A stretch of 64,000 bases of DNA, from contig JANWYT010000024.1 in assembly GCA_025055175.1 (NCBI GenBank), positions 1 through 64,000 on the forward strand, in the 5' to 3' direction. Origin of the DNA: Anaerolineae bacterium. GTDB taxonomy: Bacteria > Chloroflexota > Anaerolineae > Aggregatilineales > Phototrophicaceae. The translations under genes and the position numbers were made by a program. Positions 31,423 through 39,775 of this stretch are shown here, in pieces (position 1 is the first letter of the stretch; every line of letters begins with the position of its first letter). Under the pieces are notes generated by a model, which saw only the letters and a program-made list of their open reading frames with translations, ran no database searches and was not told where the DNA came from.

Positions 31423-31426
31423 ATGA
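31274..31426 (+). CDS. Possible short protein or gene remnant upstream of the terminase gene
   Basis: A 50-residue reading (MPLIDLARKLYSEDEDMRSL and on) that ends PRELA with its stop overlapping the terminase ATG by 4 bases. The frame is open for about 95 codons in all, upstream of this ATG too, which hints at the 3' end of a decayed gene. No Shine-Dalgarno stands out before this ATG and no family is recognised. Chance is a real alternative. Confidence 0.25.
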   Translation: MPLIDLARKLYSEDEDMRSLRRRPAGRFLVHPQESGLGYAGEARLPRELA

Positions 31427-32670
31427 GCCGTCGTCCGATCCATCCACGTCCTGAAGCCGCCAGCCTGGAAGAGTTGCAAGCCCAGGGCTTGTTGATCGTG
31501 CCGCACCCCGCTCAAGCCGAGCTGCTGGCCCACCCTGCCCGCTTCAAGGTCGTGGCCTGTGGCAGGCGTTGGGGCAAGACGCAGATGGCCAAGTTGGCCC
31601 TAGTAGAGCGAGCCATGTGCGGCCAGCAGACGTGGTGGTTAGCGCCCACTTACGGCATGGCCAGCCAGGTGTGGCGCGACCTGCGGCGCATTGGCTTGGC
31701 CCTGCGCGGCCAGATCAGCGCCCAAGAGCGGCGCATCGACCTGCCCAACGGTGGCCTGATGTCGGCGCGCAGCGCTCACATGGCCGATTGGTTGCGCGGC
31801 GTCGGCTTAGATTACGTCGTGCTGGACGAAGCTGCCTACATGAGCGCCGAGGTGTGGCCACAAATAGTGCGCCCTATGCTGCTCGATCGGCGCGGTGGCG
31901 CACTGTTCATCAGCACCCCGCGCGGTCAGAACTGGTTTTGGGACGTGTACTGCCTGGGACTCGATGCGCAGCAACCCGATTGGGCTGCCTTCCACTACCC
32001 CAGCTCCAGCAACCCGCTGATCGACCCCGCCGAGCTAGACGCCATCCGCCGCGTGACGCGCGAGCGCGTCTGGCGCGAAGAATACCTGGCCGAATTCGTG
32101 GCCGACGAAGGCGCGGTCTTCCGCCTGGTGCGCCAAGCCGTGCGCGCCCCAGCGCAGCCCATCTATCAGCCCGATCACGTTTACAGCGCCGGCATTGACT
32201 GGGGACGCGAGGATGACTACACCGCCATCGTCGTGCTGGACGCTAGCACGCACCAGATGGTGGCGCTGGATCGCTTCCATCAGATTGGCTGGGCTGTGCA
32301 GCGCGACAGGCTGCGCCGCTTGGCTGACTTATGGCGTCCGTCGCTCATCTACGCCGAGAGCAACGCCATCGGCGCGCCCAACATCGAGGCGCTGCAAGCC
32401 GAGGGTTTAGCAGTGAGGCCTTTCGCTATGACGGCCAGCAGCAAAGGGCCGCTCATCCAGGCGTTGGCCCTGGCCATCGAACGTGGAGAGCTGGCCCTGC
32501 TGGACGACGAGACGCTCGTTGGTGAACTGATGGCCTATGGGCAGGAGCGGTTGCCCAGCGGACTATACCGCTACAGCGCTCCGCCCGGCGGCCACGACGA
32601 TACCGTGATCGCTTTGGCACTGGCCTGGCACGCAGCCCAAAGCGGCGGCTTCCGCCTGGATTTCTTCTGA
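31423..32670 (+). CDS. Phage-type terminase large subunit (orphan TerL)
   Basis: A 415-residue DNA-packaging motor protein with both expected domains. In the N-terminal ATPase, Walker A is G47RRWGKT53, Walker B is YVVLDEAAY (Asp135-Glu136), and STPRGQNWFW is the coupling motif. The C-terminal RNase H-like nuclease has Asp259 in GIDWGREDDYTA, Glu312 in YAESNAIG, and the Asp pair 392-393 in GGHDDTVIALAL. All catalytic positions appear intact. TerL normally cuts and packages viral DNA, but no portal, capsid, small-terminase, tail or integrase gene is within reach. It ends 2 bases before the convergent cytochrome c gene. It may be a remnant of a lost prophage or domesticated. Confidence 0.88.
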   Translation: MSRRPIHPRPEAASLEELQAQGLLIVPHPAQAELLAHPARFKVVACGRRWGKTQMAKLALVERAMCGQQTWWLAPTYGMASQVWRDLRRIGLALRGQISAQERRIDLPNGGLMSARSAHMADWLRGVGLDYVVLDEAAYMSAEVWPQIVRPMLLDRRGGALFISTPRGQNWFWDVYCLGLDAQQPDWAAFHYPSSSNPLIDPAELDAIRRVTRERVWREEYLAEFVADEGAVFRLVRQAVRAPAQPIYQPDHVYSAGIDWGREDDYTAIVVLDASTHQMVALDRFHQIGWAVQRDRLRRLADLWRPSLIYAESNAIGAPNIEALQAEGLAVRPFAMTASSKGPLIQALALAIERGELALLDDETLVGELMAYGQERLPSGLYRYSAPPGGHDDTVIALALAWHAAQSGGFRLDFF

Positions 32671-32672
32671 GC

Positions 32673-33374
32673 CTATTGATCCTGGCTCTCCAGGAAGGCC
32701 ACCAGGTCAGCGAGTTGCTGCAAATCCAGGCGCTGGCCGAAGTAAGACGGCATGAGGTCGCCGACGTAGCCTTCGACGATGTAGGCGTTGGGCATGACGA
32801 TGCTCTCCACCAGGTAGCGGCGCGCGTCGTAGCCTGCCAGACGAGGGTCGCGCAAATGCTGCTCAACGGTGCGCGTCCAGACGCCTTCGATGGCTGGGGC
32901 CGTCTGATCGTTGTGGCAGCCGGCACAGCCCAACGGGCTGCCGTCCAGGCCATTGGCTAGGCCATTGAAGAGCAGCTGGCCGTTGAACGAATCGCCGACG
33001 ATCCCCTCTGCTTCCCACTTGGCCAGGATAGCCAGGCTGTTTGTGCCGACGGCGCGCGCCGCCACAATCTGGGCAACATCGGCCAAGCTGAGAGTCTGCA
33101 GGATTTGGGCCTGCACTTCCTGCTCGTTGGGCTTATAGCCGCAGGCTAGCGCCATTTGCTGATAAATCGCCCCCAAGCGGAACAAGTTGGCCGTCGAAAG
33201 ATCAGGGTGCTTGTCGAAGTCGAAGCGCAGAATCTCGGCGAAGGTGGCTTGCTGGCGGGCCAGCGCCTGCGGGTCGCAGTCGACGCTGGGCAGCGGCTGG
33301 GCCAAAGATAAAGCCCACAAGCCTACCCCGCCGAGCAGGGCCGCCATCAGAGCGCGGGAGATTATTTTGGGCAT
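32673..33374 (-). CDS. Monohaem cytochrome c (bc-operon partner)
   Basis: A 233-residue exported c-type cytochrome. The N-terminus (SRALMAALLGGVGLWALSLA) is a signal peptide or anchor. The single haem motif is C150-AGC-H154. The likely axial Met lies in DLMPSYFGQRL near residue 205, followed by the helix LADLVAFLES. It is the last gene of the bc operon and should pass electrons from the complex to a terminal acceptor. The 126-base gap upstream contains a REP-like hairpin, so expression may differ from the genes before it. Confidence 0.88.
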   Translation of the reverse strand: MPKIISRALMAALLGGVGLWALSLAQPLPSVDCDPQALARQQATFAEILRFDFDKHPDLSTANLFRLGAIYQQMALACGYKPNEQEVQAQILQTLSLADVAQIVAARAVGTNSLAILAKWEAEGIVGDSFNGQLLFNGLANGLDGSPLGCAGCHNDQTAPAIEGVWTRTVEQHLRDPRLAGYDARRYLVESIVMPNAYIVEGYVGDLMPSYFGQRLDLQQLADLVAFLESQDQ

Positions 33375-33390
33375 CGATGTTTTTCCTCAG

Positions 33391-33429
33391 TCCATCCTCG
33401 CCCCAACCCCTCTCCCTGAGGGAGAGGGG
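33391..33429. repeat. REP-like C-rich hairpin element
   Basis: CCCCTCTCCC (33407-33416) and GGGAGAGGGG (33420-33429) form a perfect 10-bp stem with a 3-base loop. A flank of tccatcctcgccccaa precedes it. This pattern is familiar as a short dispersed intergenic repeat in many bacteria. It lies between the two cytochrome c genes; in the transcribed (minus) direction it could slow the 3' exonuclease or attenuate. A decayed relative lies at 11047-11120. Confidence 0.6.
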
Positions 33430-33500
33430 CTTTCTTCGTGCAAGGGGAGAGGCTTTCAGCCCTCAGAGAGAGGGACTTAGAAGCTTTGAGGAGGAGAGAG

Positions 33501-34838
33501 CTATGACTGGCCGCCTTCAGCGTAGCTGCGCAAGTAGGCGATGATGTCGGCCAAGTCCTGCGCGCTGAGCTGATCCGGGTAGGTTTGTGGCATGATGCCG
33601 GAAGCGTAGGGCGCGACGATGTAGTCATTGGGGTGCAGAATGCTGGCGATGATGTAGTACTCCGGCGAACGACCTGCGTTCACGGGGTCGGCCAAGCGGA
33701 TGTTGAGCGTGTTCGTCCAGGTGACTTCCGTCGCTGGGGCTTGTACGCCGCCCATGTGGCAGCTAGCGCAGGCCAGACGAGCGCGCACTTCGGTGCGGGC
33801 TTCGCCGTTGTAGATGGCCTTGCCGCGCACAGGGTCGCCGGTGAGGGCCGTCACAGCCACCAGGGCAGCGTCCACGTCGCGGCCAATCGCCTGGGCTGCT
33901 GGGCCACTGGCCACCATCGAAGCGTCAGCCTTGAGCTTGGTGAACTGATTGACAGCGAACAGGTCTTCAGTCGTCCAGGCGTTGCCCTTGTCCCAGTTGA
34001 GGATGTAGTTCACGATGTCGGCGACTTGGTCGTCGCGCAGAGGGCCACCACCGCGCTGCGCCCAGGCCACCATCTGCGTGCCGCCCCAAGCATCCTGAGA
34101 GCCAGGACGACCATGTACTAGCGTCGTCGTCAGGAAGCTGCGCAGGTCGCCGCCCCAGCCAGCTTGCAGCAGACGGTTGCTATCGCGCTCTAGGTACTGC
34201 GTCAGGGCCAAACCGCCCTGCGCGCGAGCCGCTTCTAGGCCGGGCAGATAGCCTTTGTCGGTGGCGGCCTGTAGGCTGTCCAGCAGCACCTCGCGCTCAG
34301 CGATCATCGGCTCAAGCTCAGCTTCGAGGGCAGCAATGCGGTTAGGCAAGCTGTTAGGGTCGTCCGTCCCCATGAGGACGTCGATCGCCTGAATGCGCTC
34401 GGTGATGGCGCGCAGGCGTTCCGGGCCAGGGTTAGTGGCGGCTTCGGCGAACAAGGCGTCGCGCTCGCGGTTGAGTTCGCTCATCTGCGTGTTGAGTTCC
34501 TGCACCTGGCGTTCGCGGCGGCCGATGTCGGCGTTCAGCGGGTTAAGGAAGCTGTGGCCGAACAACTGCGGGTTGTTGAGGGCTGGAGCGCGTTCGGCGA
34601 TGCCCAGACCGGTCGCGCCGTGACAGGTAGAGCAGTTGGCTGCGAACAGCTCAGCGCCGCGCTCAATGGAGCGGCCCAGGTGTTGGCGTTCGAAGGCCGC
34701 CATGCGCGCTGGCTCATTGATGGCCACCCAGCCCACCAGCACCATCACGCCCACAAACATGACGATGCCCATGAGGACGCGGCCCTCAATGCTCTCGATG
34801 ATTAGGCGTCCAACCAGACCTTCTTTTTCTTTCAGCAT
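33501..34838 (-). CDS. Membrane-anchored dihaem cytochrome c with a coiled-coil insert
   Basis: A 445-residue protein. A membrane helix spans about residues 22-40 (LMGIVMFVGVMVLVGWVAI). Haem site 1 is C69-STC-H73. Haem site 2 is C357-ASC-H361, with a likely Met ligand in GIMPQTYPDQL. Between them is a long charged helix at about 104-192 (QVQELNTQMSELNRERDALF; LEAELEPMIAEREVLLDSL), a predicted coiled coil unusual for a cytochrome c. It sits downstream of cytochrome b in the bc operon and probably replaces cytochrome c1 or f as the membrane-bound electron acceptor. The coiled coil might dimerise the subunit. Confidence 0.88.
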   Translation of the reverse strand: MLKEKEGLVGRLIIESIEGRVLMGIVMFVGVMVLVGWVAINEPARMAAFERQHLGRSIERGAELFAANCSTCHGATGLGIAERAPALNNPQLFGHSFLNPLNADIGRRERQVQELNTQMSELNRERDALFAEAATNPGPERLRAITERIQAIDVLMGTDDPNSLPNRIAALEAELEPMIAEREVLLDSLQAATDKGYLPGLEAARAQGGLALTQYLERDSNRLLQAGWGGDLRSFLTTTLVHGRPGSQDAWGGTQMVAWAQRGGGPLRDDQVADIVNYILNWDKGNAWTTEDLFAVNQFTKLKADASMVASGPAAQAIGRDVDAALVAVTALTGDPVRGKAIYNGEARTEVRARLACASCHMGGVQAPATEVTWTNTLNIRLADPVNAGRSPEYYIIASILHPNDYIVAPYASGIMPQTYPDQLSAQDLADIIAYLRSYAEGGQS

Positions 34839-34921
34839 ACGTTCGTCCTTAACATCGGGTGTCTGTGGTCAAGACAAGAGGCCTGCACAGGCTCTGTCGT
34901 GTGCGCGGTTGTGCGGCGCAA

Positions 34922-34946
34922 GCGAGGGGCGCTCTCCGCCCCTCGC
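34922..34946. terminator. Perfect hairpin between the cytochrome b and dihaem cytochrome c genes
   Basis: GCGAGGGGCG (34922-34931) and CGCCCCTCGC (34937-34946) give a perfect 10-bp GC stem with a 5-base loop, 21 bases after the cytochrome b stop. No U-run follows in the direction of transcription, so a processing or attenuation site within the operon is more likely than a full terminator. Confidence 0.55.
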
Positions 34947-34967
34947 CTCTTACTGTGGGTTGACGGC

Positions 34968-36758
34968 TCAGTCGAAGTAAGCCGAGTCGGGGTGCAGGAA
35001 GACGTGCTTGGCGTCCACACGGCGCTGAACGACTTCGTTGCCGTTGGCGTCGATGGTCGTCAGGAACAGCGGCTGGCCGTTGGCGTCCGTCTGGACGACG
35101 CCGTTTTCGATGTGGACGCCATCCCAGCTGATGACGATGTCCACGCGCTTGAGGGTGCTTTGAGCCTCGGCGATGATGATGGCGCCCCAGGCGTTGGGCA
35201 GTTCCTTGTGGCGCGCTTCGATGTGGTGGTGCAAGAATTCCAGCACCTTCTTCAGGGCTGGGGCGTCGTCTGGCACGACGCGGAAGCTAGAAGGCACGGT
35301 GATGGCGTGATCGGCCAACAATCGCTCACGCATTTGGGCGTACTGGCCCGTGCTGGTCACCTGAGCGTTGAAGGCTTCGACGGCTGCGCGCGGATCGGCG
35401 GCGCCGATTTGGGCGGTGGTGTACGCGCCTGGCACGAGCTGGGCATACGGCACGGTGCGCATCTTGCCGACGTGGTTGTGGGCCGGCTCCATTGTCATCT
35501 CGTGCAGGATTTCGATCTCTGCGGATGTGGAGACGGCGAATTCTGGCAAGCCCATGTAGCTGAGGATGGTGGCGAAGGACACCAGGGCCATCGCTAGCGA
35601 CAGCGACACGCGGCGGTGCGCATAACGGCGGCTCTTGGTCAGGTCGATGTAGGGCATGACTGCCAGGATGCCGATCATCAGCGTGGGGAAGAGGATGCCC
35701 CAGAAGAACTTGTCGCCCAGCTTGAGCGCGCCCTGAATCCACAGGAAGTACCAGGGGGCAGTCGTGCCGAGCGGCGTCACCTGCGGGTCGGCGTGGTTCT
35801 CCAGCGGCGCATGGTAGAACCAGACGCACAGCACCACCATGATGAAGGTGGTCATGCCGATCCACATAATCTCGTTGGTCAGGATGTCGGGGATGAAGTA
35901 GACGCGCTTGTCCAGCGGCACGCGCTTGGCCGTGTCTTCGCCGATGTTCTCCGCGCGCGGGGGTAGGCTGTGGCCGTGAATGATGACCTTGTAGTAATGC
36001 ACGCCGGTGAAGATGAACAAGAACACGGGCAGCAGCAACACGTGGGCCAAGTAGAAGCGCAGCAGGCCGTTCGCACCCAGTTCTGGCGCGCCGCGCACGA
36101 TCAGGTTGACCTGCTCACCGATGACGGGCGTCGCTTCGGCCATCGATGCGCCGATGGTGACGGCCCACAGCGCCAACTGATCCCAGGGCAGCAGATAGCC
36201 AGTGAAGCTCAGCAGGCCGGTGAGGACGAGCAGGATGACGCCAGTGAACCAAGTGAATTGGCGCGGCTTCTTGTACGAACCAGTGATCCACGTCCTCATC
36301 ATGTGCAGCGCCACAATCAAGACCATCGCTTCGGCGCCCAGGCGGTGTAGGTCGCGGACGAACTGGCCCAGCGGCACGTTGGACAAGATGTTGAGCATGT
36401 TGCCATAGGCGATATCTGGCGAAGGCGTATACCAGAACATCAACAAAATGCCAGTGATCGTCTCAAAGACGACGAAATAGGTGGACAACCAGCCCAGGCG
36501 GAAAGTGGGATAGATGCCCGTCATGTCGCGGTGGAAGTAACCAGGGCGCATGTGCAGCCAGAAGCTATCGGCATGCGGGGACAAGCGCGGGTTGGGGCGG
36601 CGCGAAGGCGGATCGCCGCGCAGGGCCTCGCGGATGTCCTGGATGTTCATGCCCGCCGTCAAGCGTTCAACGGTCTGGTCAATCCCCTCCATGAGGGCTT
36701 TGCGGAAACCCTTCTCCTTGACGTCGTCAAGGAACGACGGAAACGGCAGAATCGACAT
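34968..36758 (-). CDS. Cytochrome b (b6-type core fused with a subunit IV-like domain) with a C-terminal extension
   Basis: A 596-residue membrane core of a quinol:cytochrome c oxidoreductase. The N-terminal four-helix part carries the haem b ligand pairs: His-x13-His in helix B (LHRLGAEAMVLIVALHMMR) and His-x14-His in helix D (AHVLLLPVFLFIFTGVHYY). The x14 spacing is the b6 pattern. The position of the covalent haem ci Cys of b6f holds no Cys. A quinol-site APWYFLWIQG motif replaces PEWY. The subunit IV-like helices end near residue 420. A ~170-residue soluble extension follows (for example LEFLHHHIEARHKELPN, VVQTDANGQPLFLT), which I do not recognise. It follows the Rieske gene after 39 bases. 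Confidence 0.93.
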   Translation of the reverse strand: MSILPFPSFLDDVKEKGFRKALMEGIDQTVERLTAGMNIQDIREALRGDPPSRRPNPRLSPHADSFWLHMRPGYFHRDMTGIYPTFRLGWLSTYFVVFETITGILLMFWYTPSPDIAYGNMLNILSNVPLGQFVRDLHRLGAEAMVLIVALHMMRTWITGSYKKPRQFTWFTGVILLVLTGLLSFTGYLLPWDQLALWAVTIGASMAEATPVIGEQVNLIVRGAPELGANGLLRFYLAHVLLLPVFLFIFTGVHYYKVIIHGHSLPPRAENIGEDTAKRVPLDKRVYFIPDILTNEIMWIGMTTFIMVVLCVWFYHAPLENHADPQVTPLGTTAPWYFLWIQGALKLGDKFFWGILFPTLMIGILAVMPYIDLTKSRRYAHRRVSLSLAMALVSFATILSYMGLPEFAVSTSAEIEILHEMTMEPAHNHVGKMRTVPYAQLVPGAYTTAQIGAADPRAAVEAFNAQVTSTGQYAQMRERLLADHAITVPSSFRVVPDDAPALKKVLEFLHHHIEARHKELPNAWGAIIIAEAQSTLKRVDIVISWDGVHIENGVVQTDANGQPLFLTTIDANGNEVVQRRVDAKHVFLHPDSAYFD

Positions 36759-36797
36759 AGCACTACTCTCCCAGTGGACTAACGGTAAGGCACGAAG

Positions 36798-37448
36798 TTA
36801 AGTTCGTTGCGGGCCGAGGCGCACGCCATGGCCAGGGCCGAGCGACCTCTTGCCCGTGTTTACACGGATTTCAACCAGCGTCTTGTCGGCAGCAATCGGG
36901 ATGGGGCTGCCGCTGCCATCGCTTTGGGTGCGCGTGCCGTCGGCGTACACCAGCTCAATGTTGAAGCGATCCAGGCCGCGCGGGGCTGGGCCTTCGATCC
37001 AACTGCCGTCGCCGGTGAACTTAGAGCCGTGGCAAGGGCATTCGAAGCGATCGTTGGTGGCCACCCACTTCGGCAGGCAGCCCAGATGGGTGCAGACGCC
37101 ATACAGCGCCAGGACGCCTTCGGCGGTGTTGCTGACGTGGAAGCGACCGCTGGGGACGCTGGTCGGTTGCGCGCCCACTTCGGGCAGATCGGCGGGGTTG
37201 AAGGGGAAGACACCGCCGAATTCACCCTCTCGGAAGCGCGGGAAGATGAACCAGATCAGGCCAGCGGTGGCTTGGCCCAACAGCAAAGCCAGCGAGGCGC
37301 CCCAGATGTAGTACAGGAACTCGCGGCGCGTGGGGGCGGGGACGGTGACAGCGGGAGCCGCAGGTGCGGCGCTGGCCACCTCTTGGCTGGGTTTGGCGAT
37401 GCTGGCGCGAGTAGCCAGCTCACCTTGAGACGGATTCGCTGTAGCCAT
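36798..37448 (-). CDS. Rieske 2Fe-2S subunit of the bc complex
   Basis: A 216-residue iron-sulfur protein. The N-terminal 50 residues are Ala/Pro-rich. A membrane helix lies at about residues 47-70 ([21 protein letters not shown]). The cluster ligands are in CTHLGC and CPCHGSKF, with the disulfide Cys pair included. [19 protein letters not shown] follows as in QcrA/PetC proteins. It is the first gene of the operon and has a textbook promoter about 110 bases upstream. Confidence 0.95.
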   Translation of the reverse strand: MATANPSQGELATRASIAKPSQEVASAAPAAPAVTVPAPTRREFLYYIWGASLALLLGQATAGLIWFIFPRFREGEFGGVFPFNPADLPEVGAQPTSVPSGRFHVSNTAEGVLALYGVCTHLGCLPKWVATNDRFECPCHGSKFTGDGSWIEGPAPRGLDRFNIELVYADGTRTQSDGSGSPIPIAADKTLVEIRVNTGKRSLGPGHGVRLGPQRT

Positions 37449-37560
37449 ACGGTTCGATCATTCCTCCAACAAAGCTACGACAACGCAGGCAGCGCGCGTG
37501 AATACGTGGGTTGGTTCGGGCTGCTTTTATGCGAAAAATATCACAATCTGGACTAGCTAA

Positions 37561-37589
37561 ACTATAGCATATCGCCGCATGGGTGTCAA
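37561..37589 (-). promoter_or_regulatory. Consensus sigma-70-type promoter of the Rieske-cytochrome operon
   Basis: On the minus strand, TTGACA (37589-37584), a 17-bp spacer, then TATAGT (37566-37561), with TGC just before the -10 making it extended. Transcription would start near 37554, giving a ~105-base leader. This is the best promoter in the window. Confidence 0.75.
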
Positions 37590-37648
37590 AGACACGATGT
37601 ATCCAAAGTCGCTCCGCTGGCTTGTCGGAATGAGCCGCCTGCGCCATA

Positions 37649-38575
37649 ATGGAGGCCATGAGCTTGCACAGAATCAGCACGCACCAAGTAACTTGGATCG
37701 ACATTGTACATCCAAGCGGCGCAGATGTCCAAAGCTTGCGCACGCTTTTGCCTTACATCCATCCGCTGCACCTAGAAGACATCCTCAGCCCCACCGAGCG
37801 ACCCAAGCTAGACGAGATGGACAACTACCTCTACGTCGTCTTACACTTCCCGCGCTGGGACAAACAGGCCTCCATCACCCGCGCGCGTGAGGTTGATTTT
37901 GTGGTGGGGCGCGATTATCTAGTGACCGCTCACGATGGAGAGTTGCCGCCTTTGCAGAACATGCGCGAGAGCTGCGACGTGGATCAGCTCCAGCGCCAAC
38001 AGCTCTTGGCCAAGAGCGGCGCTGCCCTGTTCTATGCGATGGTGCGCCGCCTACTAGACTACATTGAGCCGATCCTCAACAAGGTAGGCAGCAATGTCGC
38101 GCACATCGAAGACCACATCTTCGACCAGGACGCGCGCCACCTCATCCAGAAGATCAGCGTGGTGCGCCGCGACATCATCGCCCTGCGCCGCATTATTCGC
38201 TCCCAAATCAGCGTGCTGGAGTCGCTGTCCAACCTAGAGCATGTCATCATCCAAGAAGGCATGGACGAGTATTTTGGCGACGTGGACGACAAGATCAAGC
38301 GCTACCGCGACACGCTAGACGAACATTACGAAGTCATCAACGGCCTGGCCGACACAGCCAACATGCTGGCCACCTATCGCATCAACGATGTCATGCGCGT
38401 CCTGACAGTCATCTCTGTCATCATCCTGCCACTGTCGCTCATCACTGGCGTGTACGGCATGAACGTGGAGCTGCCGTTGGCCGAACATCCCTGGGTCTTC
38501 GTCGGGATCGCCCTGAGCATGGTCGCCCTCGCCGTCGGCATGTTAGCCTGGTTTAGGATTCGCGGTTGGTTGTAG
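37649..38575 (+). CDS. corA: CorA-family magnesium/cobalt transporter
   Basis: A 308-residue divalent-cation channel. The cytoplasmic N-terminal funnel is followed by the long stalk helix (about 140-245). Two C-terminal membrane helices (VLTVISVIILPLSLITGVYG and WVFVGIALSMVALAVGMLAWF) carry the GMN signature in the loop between them (YGMNVELPL). The ATG at 37649 and another at 37658 are both possible starts. It diverges from the bc operon and is followed by RNase D, whose start touches its stop. Confidence 0.93.
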   Translation: MEAMSLHRISTHQVTWIDIVHPSGADVQSLRTLLPYIHPLHLEDILSPTERPKLDEMDNYLYVVLHFPRWDKQASITRAREVDFVVGRDYLVTAHDGELPPLQNMRESCDVDQLQRQQLLAKSGAALFYAMVRRLLDYIEPILNKVGSNVAHIEDHIFDQDARHLIQKISVVRRDIIALRRIIRSQISVLESLSNLEHVIIQEGMDEYFGDVDDKIKRYRDTLDEHYEVINGLADTANMLATYRINDVMRVLTVISVIILPLSLITGVYGMNVELPLAEHPWVFVGIALSMVALAVGMLAWFRIRGWL

Positions 38576-39702
38576 TGCTGCCACCCCCCCAGATTGTCGA
38601 AGGCGACGAAGCCCTGTGCCAGATGGTCGAAGCACTGCGAGACGAGCCGCTGCTGGCCATCGACACCGAAGCCAACAGCATGTATTCCTACGAGACGCGC
38701 GTCTGCTTGGTGCAAATCTCTAGCCGCAGCGCTGACTATATCATCGATCCCTTCACCATCCGCGACACGAGTCCGTTGGGCCATCTGCTGGCTGACCCGC
38801 AGATCGAAAAAGTCTTCCACGCCGCCGAGTATGACCTAGTGTGCCTGCACCGTCAATACGGCTTCAAGCTCGTCAACCTGTTCGACACTATGCTGGCGGC
38901 GCGCGTACTAAACGCTGCCGTCGTCGGCCTAGCTGACCTGCTCCAGCAGCATTTTGGCGTGCAGGTAGACAAGAGCCATCAGCAGGATAATTGGGCTGTG
39001 CGCCCCTTGTCCGACGACAGCTTGCGCTATGCCCAGATGGACACCCACTATCTGCTCGCCCTGCGCGACAAGCAGCGCCAAGCTCTGGCCGATTTGGGAC
39101 GTCTGGAAGAGGCCCAGGAAGTCTTCAACGATGTGCTGCTGGTGGAGATTAAGCCCCACGAATTCGATCCCGATGGCTTCTGGCGGCTGACCAGGGCGGA
39201 TCAGCTTACGCGGCGGCAGATGGCCTTGCTGCGCGAGCTATACCTGCTGCGCGACGACATCGCCCGCCACCTCAATCTGCCGCCCTTCAAGGTGATCGAA
39301 AATTATCGCCTGATCCAGTGGGCCATCCGTCCGCCCAGCAAGGCCCAGGACATAAACCTGGCCGATGGCGGACTCCATCCTCAGGTGGTCAAGACCTACA
39401 GCCAAGACATCGTAGAAGCCATCAAGCGCGGCTACCAGGCGCGGCTGCCGACGCGCCCCACCCCACAAACCCCTGATCCTATCGTCGCGGATCGCTACGT
39501 CGCCCTGCACGACTGGCGCAAAGCTGTGGCTCAGCAGCGCCGAGTAGAGGCCAACATCATCATGACCAAGCACACCCTGTGGGAACTAGCGCGCCGTAAA
39601 CCACTCAGCCTAGAAGAACTAGGCCAGATTCGCGGCTTGGGGGCTTGGCGCGTGGCCCAGTACGGCGACGCACTGCTTCAACTGCTGGCGCGCCTGAAGT
39701 GA
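38575..39702 (+). CDS. rnd: Ribonuclease D
   Basis: A 3'-5' exonuclease for tRNA and small RNA maturation. The DEDDy motifs are D-x-E in LLAIDTEANS, FHAAEYDLVCL and YAQMDTHYLL. An HRDC domain lies at about 205-285 (LTRRQMALLRELYLLRDDIA). A second helical HRDC-like domain ends the protein (LSLEELGQIRGLGAWRVAQY). At 375 residues it has the family length. The GTG at 38575 overlaps the corA stop by one base; an in-frame TTG at 38566 would start 9 bases earlier. It is likely co-transcribed with corA. Confidence 0.92.
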   Translation: MLPPPQIVEGDEALCQMVEALRDEPLLAIDTEANSMYSYETRVCLVQISSRSADYIIDPFTIRDTSPLGHLLADPQIEKVFHAAEYDLVCLHRQYGFKLVNLFDTMLAARVLNAAVVGLADLLQQHFGVQVDKSHQQDNWAVRPLSDDSLRYAQMDTHYLLALRDKQRQALADLGRLEEAQEVFNDVLLVEIKPHEFDPDGFWRLTRADQLTRRQMALLRELYLLRDDIARHLNLPPFKVIENYRLIQWAIRPPSKAQDINLADGGLHPQVVKTYSQDIVEAIKRGYQARLPTRPTPQTPDPIVADRYVALHDWRKAVAQQRRVEANIIMTKHTLWELARRKPLSLEELGQIRGLGAWRVAQYGDALLQLLARLK

Positions 39703-39734
39703 AGCCCTGGCCTTGCGCTCAGCGGCGACTGCGC

Positions 39735-39740
39735 TATGCT
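39735..39740 (+). promoter_or_regulatory. Candidate -10 (gcgcTATGCT) for tsaD
   Basis: TATGCT lies 36 bases before the chosen tsaD start, preceded by GCGC. It resembles the window's TGCTATnnT group. No -35 is evident. Confidence 0.35.
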
Positions 39741-39775
39741 GTGACGCATAACGACTTGTTTCGATGAGGTGTATT

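Noticed and set aside
31104-31424. 106-codon minus-strand frame upstream of the ParB-like gene
   Set aside because: It starts inside the terminase start region, has no ribosome-binding site, and shows no protein-like features.
31423-32670. Terminase as part of a prophage
   Set aside because: Flanking genes are housekeeping (ParB-like, cytochromes). No portal, capsid, tail, lysis or integrase genes or att-like repeats were found.
36807-37556. 249-codon plus-strand frame opposite the Rieske gene
   Set aside because: Antisense to a gene with both Rieske cluster motifs. It also runs through the bc leader region.
39764-39775. ATG at 39764 as the tsaD start
   Set aside because: It lies on the GAGG that fits the GTG at 39776, and family N-termini begin at the later codon.
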